Assembly (NCBI GenBank): GCA_024710405.1 | Contig: JANJUV010000002.1 | Location: forward strand, 186,001 to 250,000 | Origin: Bacteroidales bacterium | GTDB lineage: Bacteria; Bacteroidota; Bacteroidia; Bacteroidales; F082 | DNA: 64,000 nt | Direction of reading: 5' to 3' | In this document: positions 26,320-34,948 of the stretch, in pieces | How positions within the stretch are numbered: the first letter of the stretch is position 1 | Layout of the letters: the number at the start of each line of letters is the position of its first letter | Notes under the pieces: model-generated | What the model saw: the letters and a program-made list of their open reading frames with translations, nothing else | Databases searched by the model: none | Told to the model about the DNA's origin: nothing | Made by a program: the position numbers and the translations under genes

Positions 26320-27051
26320 TTACCCTCCTCCCAGAATCAGGTTTGTACCGCTCACCCATTTTGAAGCGTCGGCAAAATAAAAGACAGCTGTCTGTGCAAC
26401 ATCATCAGGGTTGCCTATGCCCAACGGTTGCTGACTTTCGATCTTGGAAACTACTTCCTGCGAAATTCTTGCTGTTTGATCCAGCATTGGAGTTCTCACA
26501 AAACCTGATCTGAGACAGTTGACTCTGATGCCTTTGGGAGCCAATTCGAGCGCCAAAACACGGGCATAGCCCTCAATGGCAGCCCTTGCACTGATATACA
26601 TTCCGCCTCCCACAAACGGATAAACGGTTGATATTGTTGACATATACAACAAGGAACACTTCCCGTTTACCAACTTTTTCGATTTAAGCAATGAGGTTGT
26701 CAGAAGCACGGGTGCCATGAAATTCACAGACATGTCAGACAGAAGTTTTTCGCGTGTGATAAAGGATGCGGGTAAAATTGCCGAAACACCAACACTAAAA
26801 AAAACTCCATTCAAAAGAGGCAGCTGGGTAACCAAATTATTGATATCAGATTCATTAGTAAGATCGGCAATTAGAAACACATGATCATCACCATGCAATT
26901 TTTGGAATGTTTCTTTCAGTCTTTCGGTGTTTCTTCCCGTAATCACCAGACTGGCACCTGCTTCGGAAGCTGCTACAGCCACTGCCCTACCCAGACCGGA
27001 AGAAGCGCCAGTAATAAGCAAACGCTTTGATTTCAGGCTAAATGCATTCAT
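26320..27051 (-). CDS. Short-chain dehydrogenase/reductase with altered active site (YxxxR)
   Basis: 243 residues, a FabG-like Rossmann fold with the nucleotide motif TGASSGLGRA (near 14-23) and TGRNTERL, which suggests NADPH. The catalytic Ser lies in LYMSTIS and the Tyr in GGMYISARAA, but the Lys of the usual YxxxK is an Arg (codon AGG). It may still reduce a 3-oxoacyl-ACP, as its neighbours KAS III and ACP imply, or have lost part of its activity. It overlaps the KAS III stop by 4 bases. Confidence 0.83.
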   Translation of the reverse strand: MNAFSLKSKRLLITGASSGLGRAVAVAASEAGASLVITGRNTERLKETFQKLHGDDHVFLIADLTNESDINNLVTQLPLLNGVFFSVGVSAILPASFITREKLLSDMSVNFMAPVLLTTSLLKSKKLVNGKCSLLYMSTISTVYPFVGGGMYISARAAIEGYARVLALELAPKGIRVNCLRSGFVRTPMLDQTARISQEVVSKIESQQPLGIGNPDDVAQTAVFYFADASKWVSGTNLILGGG

Positions 27052-28106
27052 ACCTCTAATAATTCAGGTACAAAGATATGGCTTGTTTCGGCAAGACAAC
27101 TACCCCAGGCCAAACCGACCCCAAAACCGGAAAACAATAGTTGTTGTTTTTTGCTGCTCAATTCATGGCTCAGTTCAGAAACCATAGTCAGGGGTATTGA
27201 GGCTGAGCTAGTGTTTCCATACCTGTCGATCGATATTGGAAAAAGTTCTTTTTCCAGACCCAGTTTCTTTCGTACCGAATCTATAATAAGCATATTGGCC
27301 TGATGAAACACATAATGATCGGCATCGGTCAGTTCTTTCCCGGCAAAGCTGAACAGATCCCGTATGTTGGGTGCGACTTCCCTAAGCGAGAAATTAAAGA
27401 CTTTAATCCCATCAAGTGCCAGTTGTAATCTGTTTCGTTCGATTCCGGGGGCAAAGGTGTTCAGCCGGAATGAATCTACAGGGTGGACCGGGCTGCGCAT
27501 ACCTCCATCGGGTATCATTATGGCCTCATAAGCGCTGCCGTCTGTCTGCAGGTTAAAAAACAACGGAGCCGCATCCTTATCGGATGTAAGAGCAACGGCA
27601 GCAGCAGCATCTCCAAACAAAGGAAATGTACTTTTGTCTGTTGGCGATGCATAACGGCTTGGTATCTCGGCAGTAAGCAGTAGTGCCTTTTTGAAGCCGG
27701 CGGAAGAAACCAGCGCAGAAGCCACCGCAAGCCCATCTACAAAACCAGAACACCCGCTATTGACATCTAATGTGATACAGTGTTTTGGGCAGCCAAGTCT
27801 GTGTTGGAGCAAACGTGAAGTGGCCGGCATGAGATAATCGCCCGTTTGGGTTACAAGTACCAGCAGATCAATGTCAGAAGCATTCCACTGCATTGATTGC
27901 ATCAGGTGCTGTGCACTTTGCAGGGCCAGATCAGCCGACGTAGTAGTGGCATCTGCCACCCTACGATGGGCTACGCCGGTAGTTTTTATTAACATTTCGC
28001 GCTCAGATGGCGCAAGGTATTCATAATCAGCATTATTTACTACGTTCACCGGAACACAGGCTGAGGCACCTGCAATCCGGCAGTTGGCAATACTGAAGAG
28101 GCCCAT
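27048..28106 (-). CDS. 3-Oxoacyl-ACP synthase III (FabH-like)
   Basis: 352 residues with the KAS III triad: Cys119 in VNSGCSGF, His268 in FHQAN and Asn298 in DRYGNTSSAS. KAS III enzymes condense an acyl-CoA with malonyl-ACP. The sequence is only FabH-like: together with a private ACP and reductase next to it, it is more likely a pathway-specific enzyme than the housekeeping fatty acid initiator. Similar ACP-KAS III-SDR cassettes occur in O-antigen and flagellin glycan loci, where they make short hydroxyacyl groups for amino sugars. Confidence 0.88.
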   Translation of the reverse strand: MGLFSIANCRIAGASACVPVNVVNNADYEYLAPSEREMLIKTTGVAHRRVADATTTSADLALQSAQHLMQSMQWNASDIDLLVLVTQTGDYLMPATSRLLQHRLGCPKHCITLDVNSGCSGFVDGLAVASALVSSAGFKKALLLTAEIPSRYASPTDKSTFPLFGDAAAAVALTSDKDAAPLFFNLQTDGSAYEAIMIPDGGMRSPVHPVDSFRLNTFAPGIERNRLQLALDGIKVFNFSLREVAPNIRDLFSFAGKELTDADHYVFHQANMLIIDSVRKKLGLEKELFPISIDRYGNTSSASIPLTMVSELSHELSSKKQQLLFSGFGVGLAWGSCLAETSHIFVPELLEV

Positions 28107-28108
28107 AA

Positions 28109-28351
28109 TCAGGCAACTGAGTTTTTACGATTCTCGATAATCTGGTAAAGATCAGTAACTGTTTCCGACTGCTGAAGGTCGTCAGCATTGATCTCAACAT
28201 CATACTCAACGTTTACAAGGGCAATAAAAACCAAAGCATTAATGGAATCCCATTCAAAATAATCCCTGATTTTGCTTTCAGGAGTCAATGAACCGGGATT
28301 TATCTGATCGAATTCGTGCTCAACCTTTTGTATAAATTCCTGAATGTTCAT
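28109..28351 (-). CDS. Acyl carrier protein
   Basis: 80 residues, four-helix ACP. The phosphopantetheine attachment Ser36 is in WDSINAL, which differs from the DSLDxVE of housekeeping ACPs, and the helix-II region is less acidic. That, and its place as first gene of the operon with KAS III 2 bases downstream, mark it as a dedicated carrier. Its promoter faces that of the radical SAM genes. Confidence 0.88.
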   Translation of the reverse strand: MNIQEFIQKVEHEFDQINPGSLTPESKIRDYFEWDSINALVFIALVNVEYDVEINADDLQQSETVTDLYQIIENRKNSVA

Positions 28352-28369
28352 GAAGTGCTATTTAATGGA

Positions 28370-28377
28370 CAAATGTA
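28370..28377 (-). promoter_or_regulatory. -7 element of the ACP operon
   Basis: TACATTTG on the minus strand, exact, 18 bases before the acp start. An ATTG lies 22 bases upstream, so the -33 element is weak. Confidence 0.55.
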
Positions 28378-28453
28378 GACTTTTTTTGTTTTCTGCGTTC
28401 AATAAGCCTGTCATCTGTTGCCGTCAAAAAGCAACAACATATTGAAAAAGCAC

Positions 28454-28461
28454 TATATTTG
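28454..28461 (+). promoter_or_regulatory. -7 element of the radical SAM gene trio
   Basis: TATATTTG, exact, 28 bases before the first radical SAM gene; no good -33 match. It points away from the ACP-operon element, so the 138-base gap is a divergent promoter region. Confidence 0.55.
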
Positions 28462-28489
28462 CTCTTAAGGAAAGATTGCTTAACATAAA

Positions 28490-29857
28490 ATGCGTAGAAA
28501 AAAACTTCTGTTGATCAACCCGATCAATGCGTTTACCCGTGAAGTCCCTTTTCTGACAGAGTCATTATCGCCACCGCTTGGGCTGGGCATTGTGGCGGCT
28601 CTGACACCTAAGGATTGGGAAGTTCAGTTAATTGACGAAACTTTTGAAGATTTCGTTTTTACCGATGCTGACCTGGTAGGCATTTCAGCACTCACTTCCG
28701 CTGTAAGAAGAGCCTATGAGATTTCGGCTGTATACAGAAAACATGGTATTCCGGTTGTACTGGGTGGGATTCATGCATCCATGATGCCTGAAGAAGCCAT
28801 GAATTATGTGGATGTGGTGGTCATTGGTGAGGCAGAAGGAGTTTGGCACGAGTTGTTGCATGATTTCGAACAAGGTACGCTCAAAAAAACATATCAAAAA
28901 GAAACCGGGCGCATGTTTCATTCCCCTGTACCGCGCCGCGATCTTTTTCATAAGAATTACGGGCTGGCCAACATACAAACAACCCGCGGCTGCCCCTTTG
29001 CGTGTGATTTTTGCAGCGTACATATCTTTAACGGGCCTGCCTACAGGTTCAGGCCGGTGGAAGAGGTGCTTGACGAACTGGAGCAAATAGACCACAAGCG
29101 CGTGTTTTTTGTTGACGACAACATTATCGGTACAAGCCGGTTCAGCATCGAAAGGGCAAAACAGCTGTTTCAGGGAATTATCGACCGTGGTATAGAAAAA
29201 GACTGGGTGTGTCAGGCATCCATGAATTTTGCCGATGATGAAGAAGTGCTCAGACTGGCTTCGGAAAGCGGATGCCGCACTGTACTGCTTGGAATTGAAT
29301 CGGAGATCACAGAAGGGCTAAAACTGACCAACAAGAAACTCAACATGCGCATCGGAACCGATCACTATGCCGGGGTGATTACGCGCATTCACAAATATGG
29401 CATCAGTGTTATTGGTGCGATGATCTACGGGCTCGACACCGACCACCCTGAAAGCCTGAGAGCACGATCAGAATACCTTATCGGCTCAGAAATTGACACC
29501 CATCAGGCCAATATACTAACGCCACTTCCAGGTACCGAACTATATAAGAGACTTCAGAAAGAAGGCAGACTGACAGCCACTAATTATCCGGATGATTGGG
29601 ACAGGTATCATTGTTTTGATGTGGTTTTTGAACCCAAAAACATGAGCGCCGAAGTACTCAAAACGGCCATGATCGAAAACTGGGAAAAAGTGTGGGACAA
29701 GAAGTTGATTTACAAGAAATTTTTACAAACACTCAAGCTCACAAAAAACAAAACGGCTGCAAACTGGGCGTTTTTCGGCAATATTGAACGCTATAACCTT
29801 GCTTTGGGTAAAATAAGGGAACCATTTACATCAGATAATTTATTCGTTAACAAATGA
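28490..29857 (+). CDS. B12-binding-type radical SAM protein, copy 1
   Basis: 455 residues. Residues 1-140 form a Rossmann-like cobalamin-binding domain without the DxHxxG motif, as in other class B radical SAM methylases and relatives (LGIVAALTP, DLVGISALTS, GGIHASMMPEEA). The radical SAM core follows with Cys168, Cys172 and Cys175 in CPFACDFC for the [4Fe-4S] cluster, and FVDDNIIG, LLGIES and LTPLPGT further on. The C-terminal 100 residues resemble DUF4070. Substrate unknown: the family methylates or rearranges unactivated carbons in lipids, glycans and natural products. First of three tandem paralogues, overlapping the next by 4 bases. Confidence 0.88.
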   Translation: MRRKKLLLINPINAFTREVPFLTESLSPPLGLGIVAALTPKDWEVQLIDETFEDFVFTDADLVGISALTSAVRRAYEISAVYRKHGIPVVLGGIHASMMPEEAMNYVDVVVIGEAEGVWHELLHDFEQGTLKKTYQKETGRMFHSPVPRRDLFHKNYGLANIQTTRGCPFACDFCSVHIFNGPAYRFRPVEEVLDELEQIDHKRVFFVDDNIIGTSRFSIERAKQLFQGIIDRGIEKDWVCQASMNFADDEEVLRLASESGCRTVLLGIESEITEGLKLTNKKLNMRIGTDHYAGVITRIHKYGISVIGAMIYGLDTDHPESLRARSEYLIGSEIDTHQANILTPLPGTELYKRLQKEGRLTATNYPDDWDRYHCFDVVFEPKNMSAEVLKTAMIENWEKVWDKKLIYKKFLQTLKLTKNKTAANWAFFGNIERYNLALGKIREPFTSDNLFVNK

Positions 29858-31266
29858 AAGCAGGAAAAAAACCTAAACTCCTGCTGATCAACCCGCTCAA
29901 CAGCAGACGAACAGGACTGGCCCAAAACCGAGATTCTATTTACCCGCCAATGGCATTGGGCATAATTGCAGCACTCACTCCCGATCACTGGGACATCGAG
30001 CTGTACGACGAAAACTTTGAACCATTCAGTTTCAGAGAAGCAGATCTCGTGGGCATTACTGCCTTAACAGCCACCATAAACCGCGCCTATCAGATTGCCG
30101 GCATGTATCGCGAAAAGGGAATAAAAACCATAATTGGCGGTATTCATGTATCGATGATGCCTCATGAAGCCGCGCGTTATGCTGATTGTATTGTAAAAGG
30201 TGAAGCCGAGAGTGTCTGGAAAACAATTCTGACCGATTTTGAAGCTGGAATGCTGCAACCATCGTATGAAGGAAAGCTTCTGCCCCTGGCCGGCTCCGTT
30301 TCACCGCGTATCGATCTCTACAACAAGGATTATGAATTCGGCACGGTGCAAACAACCCGGGGATGCCCAATGGCCTGTGATTTTTGCTCAGTACACACAT
30401 TCAACGGCAATTGTTACCGCACCAGACCTTTAGAAGAAGTGCTCCGCGACCTGGAACAAATACCACAGCAAAATGTTTACTTCATCGACGATAATCTGGT
30501 CGGCCATAACAAGTTAATGGCAAACCGGGCTATTTCCTTGTTCAAAGAAATGGTGCACAGAGGTATACAAAAAGATTGGTGGTGTTCTACCTCGATCAAT
30601 GTGGCTGAAAATGAGGAGGTGCTTGAATGGGCTGCTAAGAGCGGTTGCCGAATGATGTTTCTTGGAATTGAATCGGAAGATATTGAACAACTAAAGGCGA
30701 GCAATAAAAAAGTGAATGTGCGAATTGGAGTAGATCAATTCGAACAGGTGTTCCGGAAACTAAACAAGTATGGTATTGCCGCCCTTGGTGCATTTATCTA
30801 CGGTTTAGAAACTGATACACCGGAAAAAATGAGGGCCCGAACCGACTATATCCTGAATTCAGGGATTGATGCCATACAGGCTACCCTGCTCACCCCACTC
30901 CCTGGCACACTACTGTTCGACAGATACATTAAGGAAGGAAGAATTGTGTACAACAATTTTCCTCAGGATTGGGAACGGTATCATTATGCCGAAGTTGTTT
31001 TCAAACCATCGCTCATGGTACGAGATGAACTCGATCGTGAAGTTAAAGCAAACTGGGCCAGATTGTATGAACTGAAGCACATCAAACAGAGATTTATCCG
31101 GAGTTTAAAGAAAACCCGTAATGCCACTGCTGCAATTTGGTCGATGACCAACAACATTCAGCTCCGGAATCTGGTCTTTGAAAACGAAACTGAGTTTTTT
31201 GACCTCAAATCATTTCTGAATGAGAACTTTGGGCTCGACAAATTGAAAAAATCCACAGACAAATAA
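29854..31266 (+). CDS. B12-binding-type radical SAM protein, copy 2
   Basis: 470 residues with the same architecture: cobalamin-type domain (LGIIAALTP, GGIHVSMMPHEA), radical SAM cluster motif CPMACDFC followed by SVHTFNGN, and the DUF4070-like tail. It has a slightly longer C-terminus (SFLNENFGLDKLKK). About half of the residues are shared by eye with copies 1 and 3 over the whole length, so the trio arose by tandem duplication and then diverged. The start overlaps the stop of copy 1 (ATGA), which implies coupled translation and similar amounts of the proteins. Confidence 0.88.
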   Translation: MKAGKKPKLLLINPLNSRRTGLAQNRDSIYPPMALGIIAALTPDHWDIELYDENFEPFSFREADLVGITALTATINRAYQIAGMYREKGIKTIIGGIHVSMMPHEAARYADCIVKGEAESVWKTILTDFEAGMLQPSYEGKLLPLAGSVSPRIDLYNKDYEFGTVQTTRGCPMACDFCSVHTFNGNCYRTRPLEEVLRDLEQIPQQNVYFIDDNLVGHNKLMANRAISLFKEMVHRGIQKDWWCSTSINVAENEEVLEWAAKSGCRMMFLGIESEDIEQLKASNKKVNVRIGVDQFEQVFRKLNKYGIAALGAFIYGLETDTPEKMRARTDYILNSGIDAIQATLLTPLPGTLLFDRYIKEGRIVYNNFPQDWERYHYAEVVFKPSLMVRDELDREVKANWARLYELKHIKQRFIRSLKKTRNATAAIWSMTNNIQLRNLVFENETEFFDLKSFLNENFGLDKLKKSTDK

Positions 31267-31276
31267 AAAGCCAGAA

Positions 31277-32641
31277 GTGTCGAAAAAGTTACTGCTCATC
31301 AACCCAATCAATCAACGCCGCAAAGGATTGCTTCGCGACAAACACGCGATTTACCCTCCATTAGCTCTGGGTATCTTAGCTGCTCTGACTCCTGATGATT
31401 GGGAAATCAGTCTTATTGATGAGAATTTCGATGATTTTGTTTACCGCGATGCTGATCTTGTTGCCTTTACATCCTTTACCTCCACTGTAAACCGCGCCTA
31501 TGAATTAGCCGCTGTGTACAGGTCAAATGGTGTCCCAACGGTTATTGGCGGCATTCATGCTTCCATGATGCCCGAAGAGGCTGTTCAATATGTGGATTCC
31601 GTTGTCATCAATGAAGCAGAAAGTGTTTGGAAAGATGTCATCCGTGATGTAGAAACCGGCAGCCTTAAAAAAACCTACAAGGGCGAATGGCTTTCGCTTG
31701 AAGGCCTGCCGGAACCCCGTCGCGACCTGTTTCACCCCGATTACGTATTTGGCAGCATTCAAACAGGAAGAGGCTGTCCGATGAAATGCGATTTTTGCTC
31801 CGTGCATACCTTCAATGGCAACAAATTCAGGCAGCGACCTGTTGACGAAGTGCTGGATGAATTTGAAAAAATACCACAGCAGCGGATTTTTATCGTGGAT
31901 GACAATCTGATTGGGTATAGTCGCAGTTCGTTTGACCGAGCAAAAAGCATTTTTCGCGGATTGATTGACCGAAACATAAAAAAAGACTGGTTCTGTCAGG
32001 CTTCCATTAACGTGGCTGATGATGATGAACTGCTTCAATTAGCCGCTGAGAGCGGATGCAGATTAATCCTGCTGGGCATTGAATCAGAAAAAGCATCGTC
32101 TCTGGTTCAAATGAACAAAAGTCTTAATGCCAAAAGAGGAAGCGAAAGCTATGCTTCAGTATTCGACGCACTGCACAAACATGGAATTGGTGTGCTGGGA
32201 ACATTCATCATGGGGCTGGAAGACGATGACGAACGCGACCTGATCCATCGGGCCGAATATATTATGGCTTCAGGTGTTGACGCCATACAAACCACATTGA
32301 TGACCCCACTACCCGGCACAGCACTGTTTAACAGGCTGCATCATGAGGGCCGGCTGCTCTATTCCAATTTTCCGGAAGACTGGAGCCGGTATCATTTTGG
32401 CGAATTGGTGCATCAGCCTAAAAAGATGAGCCATGAGGCTATGATTCAGTGTATACAGCAGCAATTTGTCAGGATGTACGATCCTAAAGCCCTGAAGAGG
32501 AGAATGATGCAAAGCCTGAAAAACACAAGAAACCCGGTAACGGCAACATGGGCCTATGCTTCAAACCTGCAATACAGGAATATTTTCTTTGAAGAGGATG
32601 AAAGGATTACCCTTGAAGATTTGTTTAAAGGGGTAAAGTAA
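31277..32641 (+). CDS. B12-binding-type radical SAM protein, copy 3
   Basis: 454 residues from a GTG start (SKKLLLINPINQRR), which aligns exactly with the starts of copies 1 and 2. The cluster motif is CPMKCDFC. It has the same cobalamin-type N-domain (GGIHASMMPEEA) and DUF4070-like tail. Its VAFTSFTSTVNRAYELA and IMGLEDDDERD differ from the other two at positions likely near the substrate, so the copies probably do different steps. It is convergent with yqeY 30 bases away; no terminator hairpin is evident between them. Confidence 0.88.
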   Translation: MSKKLLLINPINQRRKGLLRDKHAIYPPLALGILAALTPDDWEISLIDENFDDFVYRDADLVAFTSFTSTVNRAYELAAVYRSNGVPTVIGGIHASMMPEEAVQYVDSVVINEAESVWKDVIRDVETGSLKKTYKGEWLSLEGLPEPRRDLFHPDYVFGSIQTGRGCPMKCDFCSVHTFNGNKFRQRPVDEVLDEFEKIPQQRIFIVDDNLIGYSRSSFDRAKSIFRGLIDRNIKKDWFCQASINVADDDELLQLAAESGCRLILLGIESEKASSLVQMNKSLNAKRGSESYASVFDALHKHGIGVLGTFIMGLEDDDERDLIHRAEYIMASGVDAIQTTLMTPLPGTALFNRLHHEGRLLYSNFPEDWSRYHFGELVHQPKKMSHEAMIQCIQQQFVRMYDPKALKRRMMQSLKNTRNPVTATWAYASNLQYRNIFFEEDERITLEDLFKGVK

Positions 32642-32670
32642 ACCAAAAAAAGCGCAGAGCAAAAGGGCTA

Positions 32671-33123
32671 TTATCCAAGCAGCTCTTTCACTATTCCGGA
32701 AATAACCTGATTGTCAGCTTTGCCGGCTACTTTCTTTGTAGCCATCCCCATCACCTTGCCCATATCCCGCACAGAAGCAGCACCTGTTTCGGCAATAATT
32801 TCTTTAATAATTATCCTTAACTCATGCTCATCAAGTTGTTGCGGCAGGTATTTTTCGATGATGGACGCCTGATAGACTTCTTCCTCGGCAAGATCGGCCC
32901 GATCTTGCGAGCTGTAAATTGAAGCGGACTCGCGCCTTTGTTTCACCAGCTTCTGGAGGAGTTTGATTTCGATACTTTCAGGTATTTCTCCGCTGCTGAC
33001 ATCTTTGCCGGTTTTTTCGAGCAGCAACGCGGCCTTAATCGCCCTGAGCGCGTTCAGTTTGCGCGAATCGCGCGCCAGCATTGCTTCCTTTATGTCATTA
33101 TTAATCTGTATTTCGAGGCTCAT
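32671..33123 (-). CDS. yqeY: GatB/YqeY-domain protein
   Basis: 150 residues from the ATG at 33123. The frame is open further upstream into ftsZ, but the YqeY domain starts with SLEIQINNDIKEAMLARD. The fold resembles the tail of the GatB amidotransferase subunit, so a tRNA-related role has been proposed, without firm evidence. It sits 10 bases after ftsZ, as in many Bacteroidota, and ends the division operon. Confidence 0.92.
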   Translation of the reverse strand: MSLEIQINNDIKEAMLARDSRKLNALRAIKAALLLEKTGKDVSSGEIPESIEIKLLQKLVKQRRESASIYSSQDRADLAEEEVYQASIIEKYLPQQLDEHELRIIIKEIIAETGAASVRDMGKVMGMATKKVAGKADNQVISGIVKELLG

Positions 33124-33133
33124 AGCTCCACTT

Positions 33134-34858
33134 TTAGTCAACGTTGTCGTGCAAGAATGAATTATCGGTTCGCAGTCCACCTCTAACTTCGTCTGAACCG
33201 TCAAGACTGTAACGTGAAACCTGTTTTCCGCTTGTGTCGGGATCGCTCAGTTGCAGTCCCCTGCGCAGATATGCGGGTTGCCTTTCGAGTTCATCAACCT
33301 TGTCTGGTGAAGTGAGTTGCATGCTCATTGCCTTAAGTTTGGCATGACGCTCATTGGCCTTGCGGTCAAGTTCGGCGCGTTCTTCGAGATTAATCGTAAC
33401 TTCCCTTTTTGGCTCTGAAAACATAATTTCTTTCTCAGCCGGTGATTCAATCGTAAAGACGATTTCGTCAATCATTGCCGGTGTCTTTTGTTCTGAAATA
33501 TGTTCAGGAGATTCGATTGGTTCTGCTTCATCATCGCTTTTGATTAACAGGTCGTCTGCCTCAACCGTTTCTTCTTTTGCTACCTGCTCATCAAAAAGGT
33601 AATGGATCTTAACGGGTTCTTTTGGTTCAAAGGTAAAATATGGTTTATCCTTAATCGTGACTTCATCATCATGAAAACGTAGTTTCTGCTTTATCTCATC
33701 CACAGCAGGCTTATGTTCCATTTTCACTTCCGGTTCCGGCTTTTGAATTTCGGAAGATTCGGTCTTGCTGAGTTCGGGTTCATCCTTCTGAGGTTGCTCA
33801 GGTTCTGCAACTTTTTCAACCATAGGAGATTTTGTAGGTTCACCATACAAATGAGTAACCTTGATTACTTTTGGCACAGTGCCTACACGGATTTCTTCTT
33901 CATTCTCAAATCCGGTAGCAATAATGGTTATTCCGATCGACTTGCCCAAGGCTTCATCTGTACCGTTACCCCAGATAACTTCGGCGCTGTTGCCGCATTC
34001 GCGCTGAATATAGTCAGTAATTTCATGTACTTCATCGAGGGACACCTCTTCTGTTCCTGAGGTGATATTCAGCAGAATATTTTTAGCACCTTTAATATTG
34101 GTATCGTTGAGCAAAGGTGACCGCATGGCTTCCTCAATGGCTTTCGTGGCTCGGCTGTCGCCTTCGGCACGGGCCGAACCCATGATGGCTTTTCCACTGT
34201 TTTTCATCACCGTTTTCACGTCTTCGAAGTCAACATTGATATAACCTGTAACTGTGATGATCTCGGCGATACCTTTGGCTGCGATGGTGAGGACGTTATC
34301 TGCCATCCTGAAGGCTTCTGTCAGACGCATGTTTCCGTACTCTTCGCGGAGTTTGTCATTGCTGATGATGAGCAGTGTATCCACTGATCTGCGCAACTCC
34401 TTGATACCTTCCAGCGCTTGCTGTTGCCGTTTTTTACCCTCAAAACTAAAGGGTAATGTAACTATTCCGACAGTAAGAATGTCCAGCTCTCGCGCTATTT
34501 CAGCAACAATGGGAGCAGCCCCCGTGCCTGTTCCGCCACCCATTCCGGCGGTGATGAACAGCATTTTGGTATGTTGTTCGAGCAATTCTCTGATTTCATC
34601 CCTTGTTTCGATTGCGGCCTCACGTCCGACTGCCGGCATGTTGCCTGCACCCAGATTTCGTTTTCCCAGATGAATCTTATTGTTCACCGGGCTGCTGTTG
34701 AGCGACTGGGCATCAGTGTTACACAGGATAAAATCTACCCCTTGTATCCCTTCGTGATACATATGCGTTACTGCATTGCTGCCGCCACCTCCTACACCAA
34801 TGACTTTGATGATGTTGGACTGGTTTTTCGGGTGTTCGAATGTAAACATGTCGGTCAT
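33134..34858 (-). CDS. ftsZ: Cell division protein FtsZ
   Basis: 574 residues. The tubulin-like GTPase fills 1-320 with the signature GGGTGTG at 107-113 and the NTDAQ segment near 47-51. A linker of about 200 residues rich in Glu, Pro and Lys follows, and the C-terminus ends with LRTDNSFLHDNVD, the Bacteroidota-type tail that binds FtsA. FtsZ polymers form the division ring. The linker is long compared with E. coli (383 residues in all) but usual in this phylum. Confidence 0.97.
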   Translation of the reverse strand: MTDMFTFEHPKNQSNIIKVIGVGGGGSNAVTHMYHEGIQGVDFILCNTDAQSLNSSPVNNKIHLGKRNLGAGNMPAVGREAAIETRDEIRELLEQHTKMLFITAGMGGGTGTGAAPIVAEIARELDILTVGIVTLPFSFEGKKRQQQALEGIKELRRSVDTLLIISNDKLREEYGNMRLTEAFRMADNVLTIAAKGIAEIITVTGYINVDFEDVKTVMKNSGKAIMGSARAEGDSRATKAIEEAMRSPLLNDTNIKGAKNILLNITSGTEEVSLDEVHEITDYIQRECGNSAEVIWGNGTDEALGKSIGITIIATGFENEEEIRVGTVPKVIKVTHLYGEPTKSPMVEKVAEPEQPQKDEPELSKTESSEIQKPEPEVKMEHKPAVDEIKQKLRFHDDEVTIKDKPYFTFEPKEPVKIHYLFDEQVAKEETVEADDLLIKSDDEAEPIESPEHISEQKTPAMIDEIVFTIESPAEKEIMFSEPKREVTINLEERAELDRKANERHAKLKAMSMQLTSPDKVDELERQPAYLRRGLQLSDPDTSGKQVSRYSLDGSDEVRGGLRTDNSFLHDNVD

Positions 34859-34948
34859 TTTATCGGTTTTTAAAATTATTGTTTATTATGTTGTTTCAAT
34901 GCTTTGTGAATCTGTGATTTTTTAACAAAATGCGGTTAATAAACCTTA

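Noticed and set aside
31267-31276. Possible frameshift between radical SAM copies 2 and 3
   Set aside because: Copy 2 ends with a complete C-terminus and copy 3 has a GTG start aligned to the other two; both are complete proteins.
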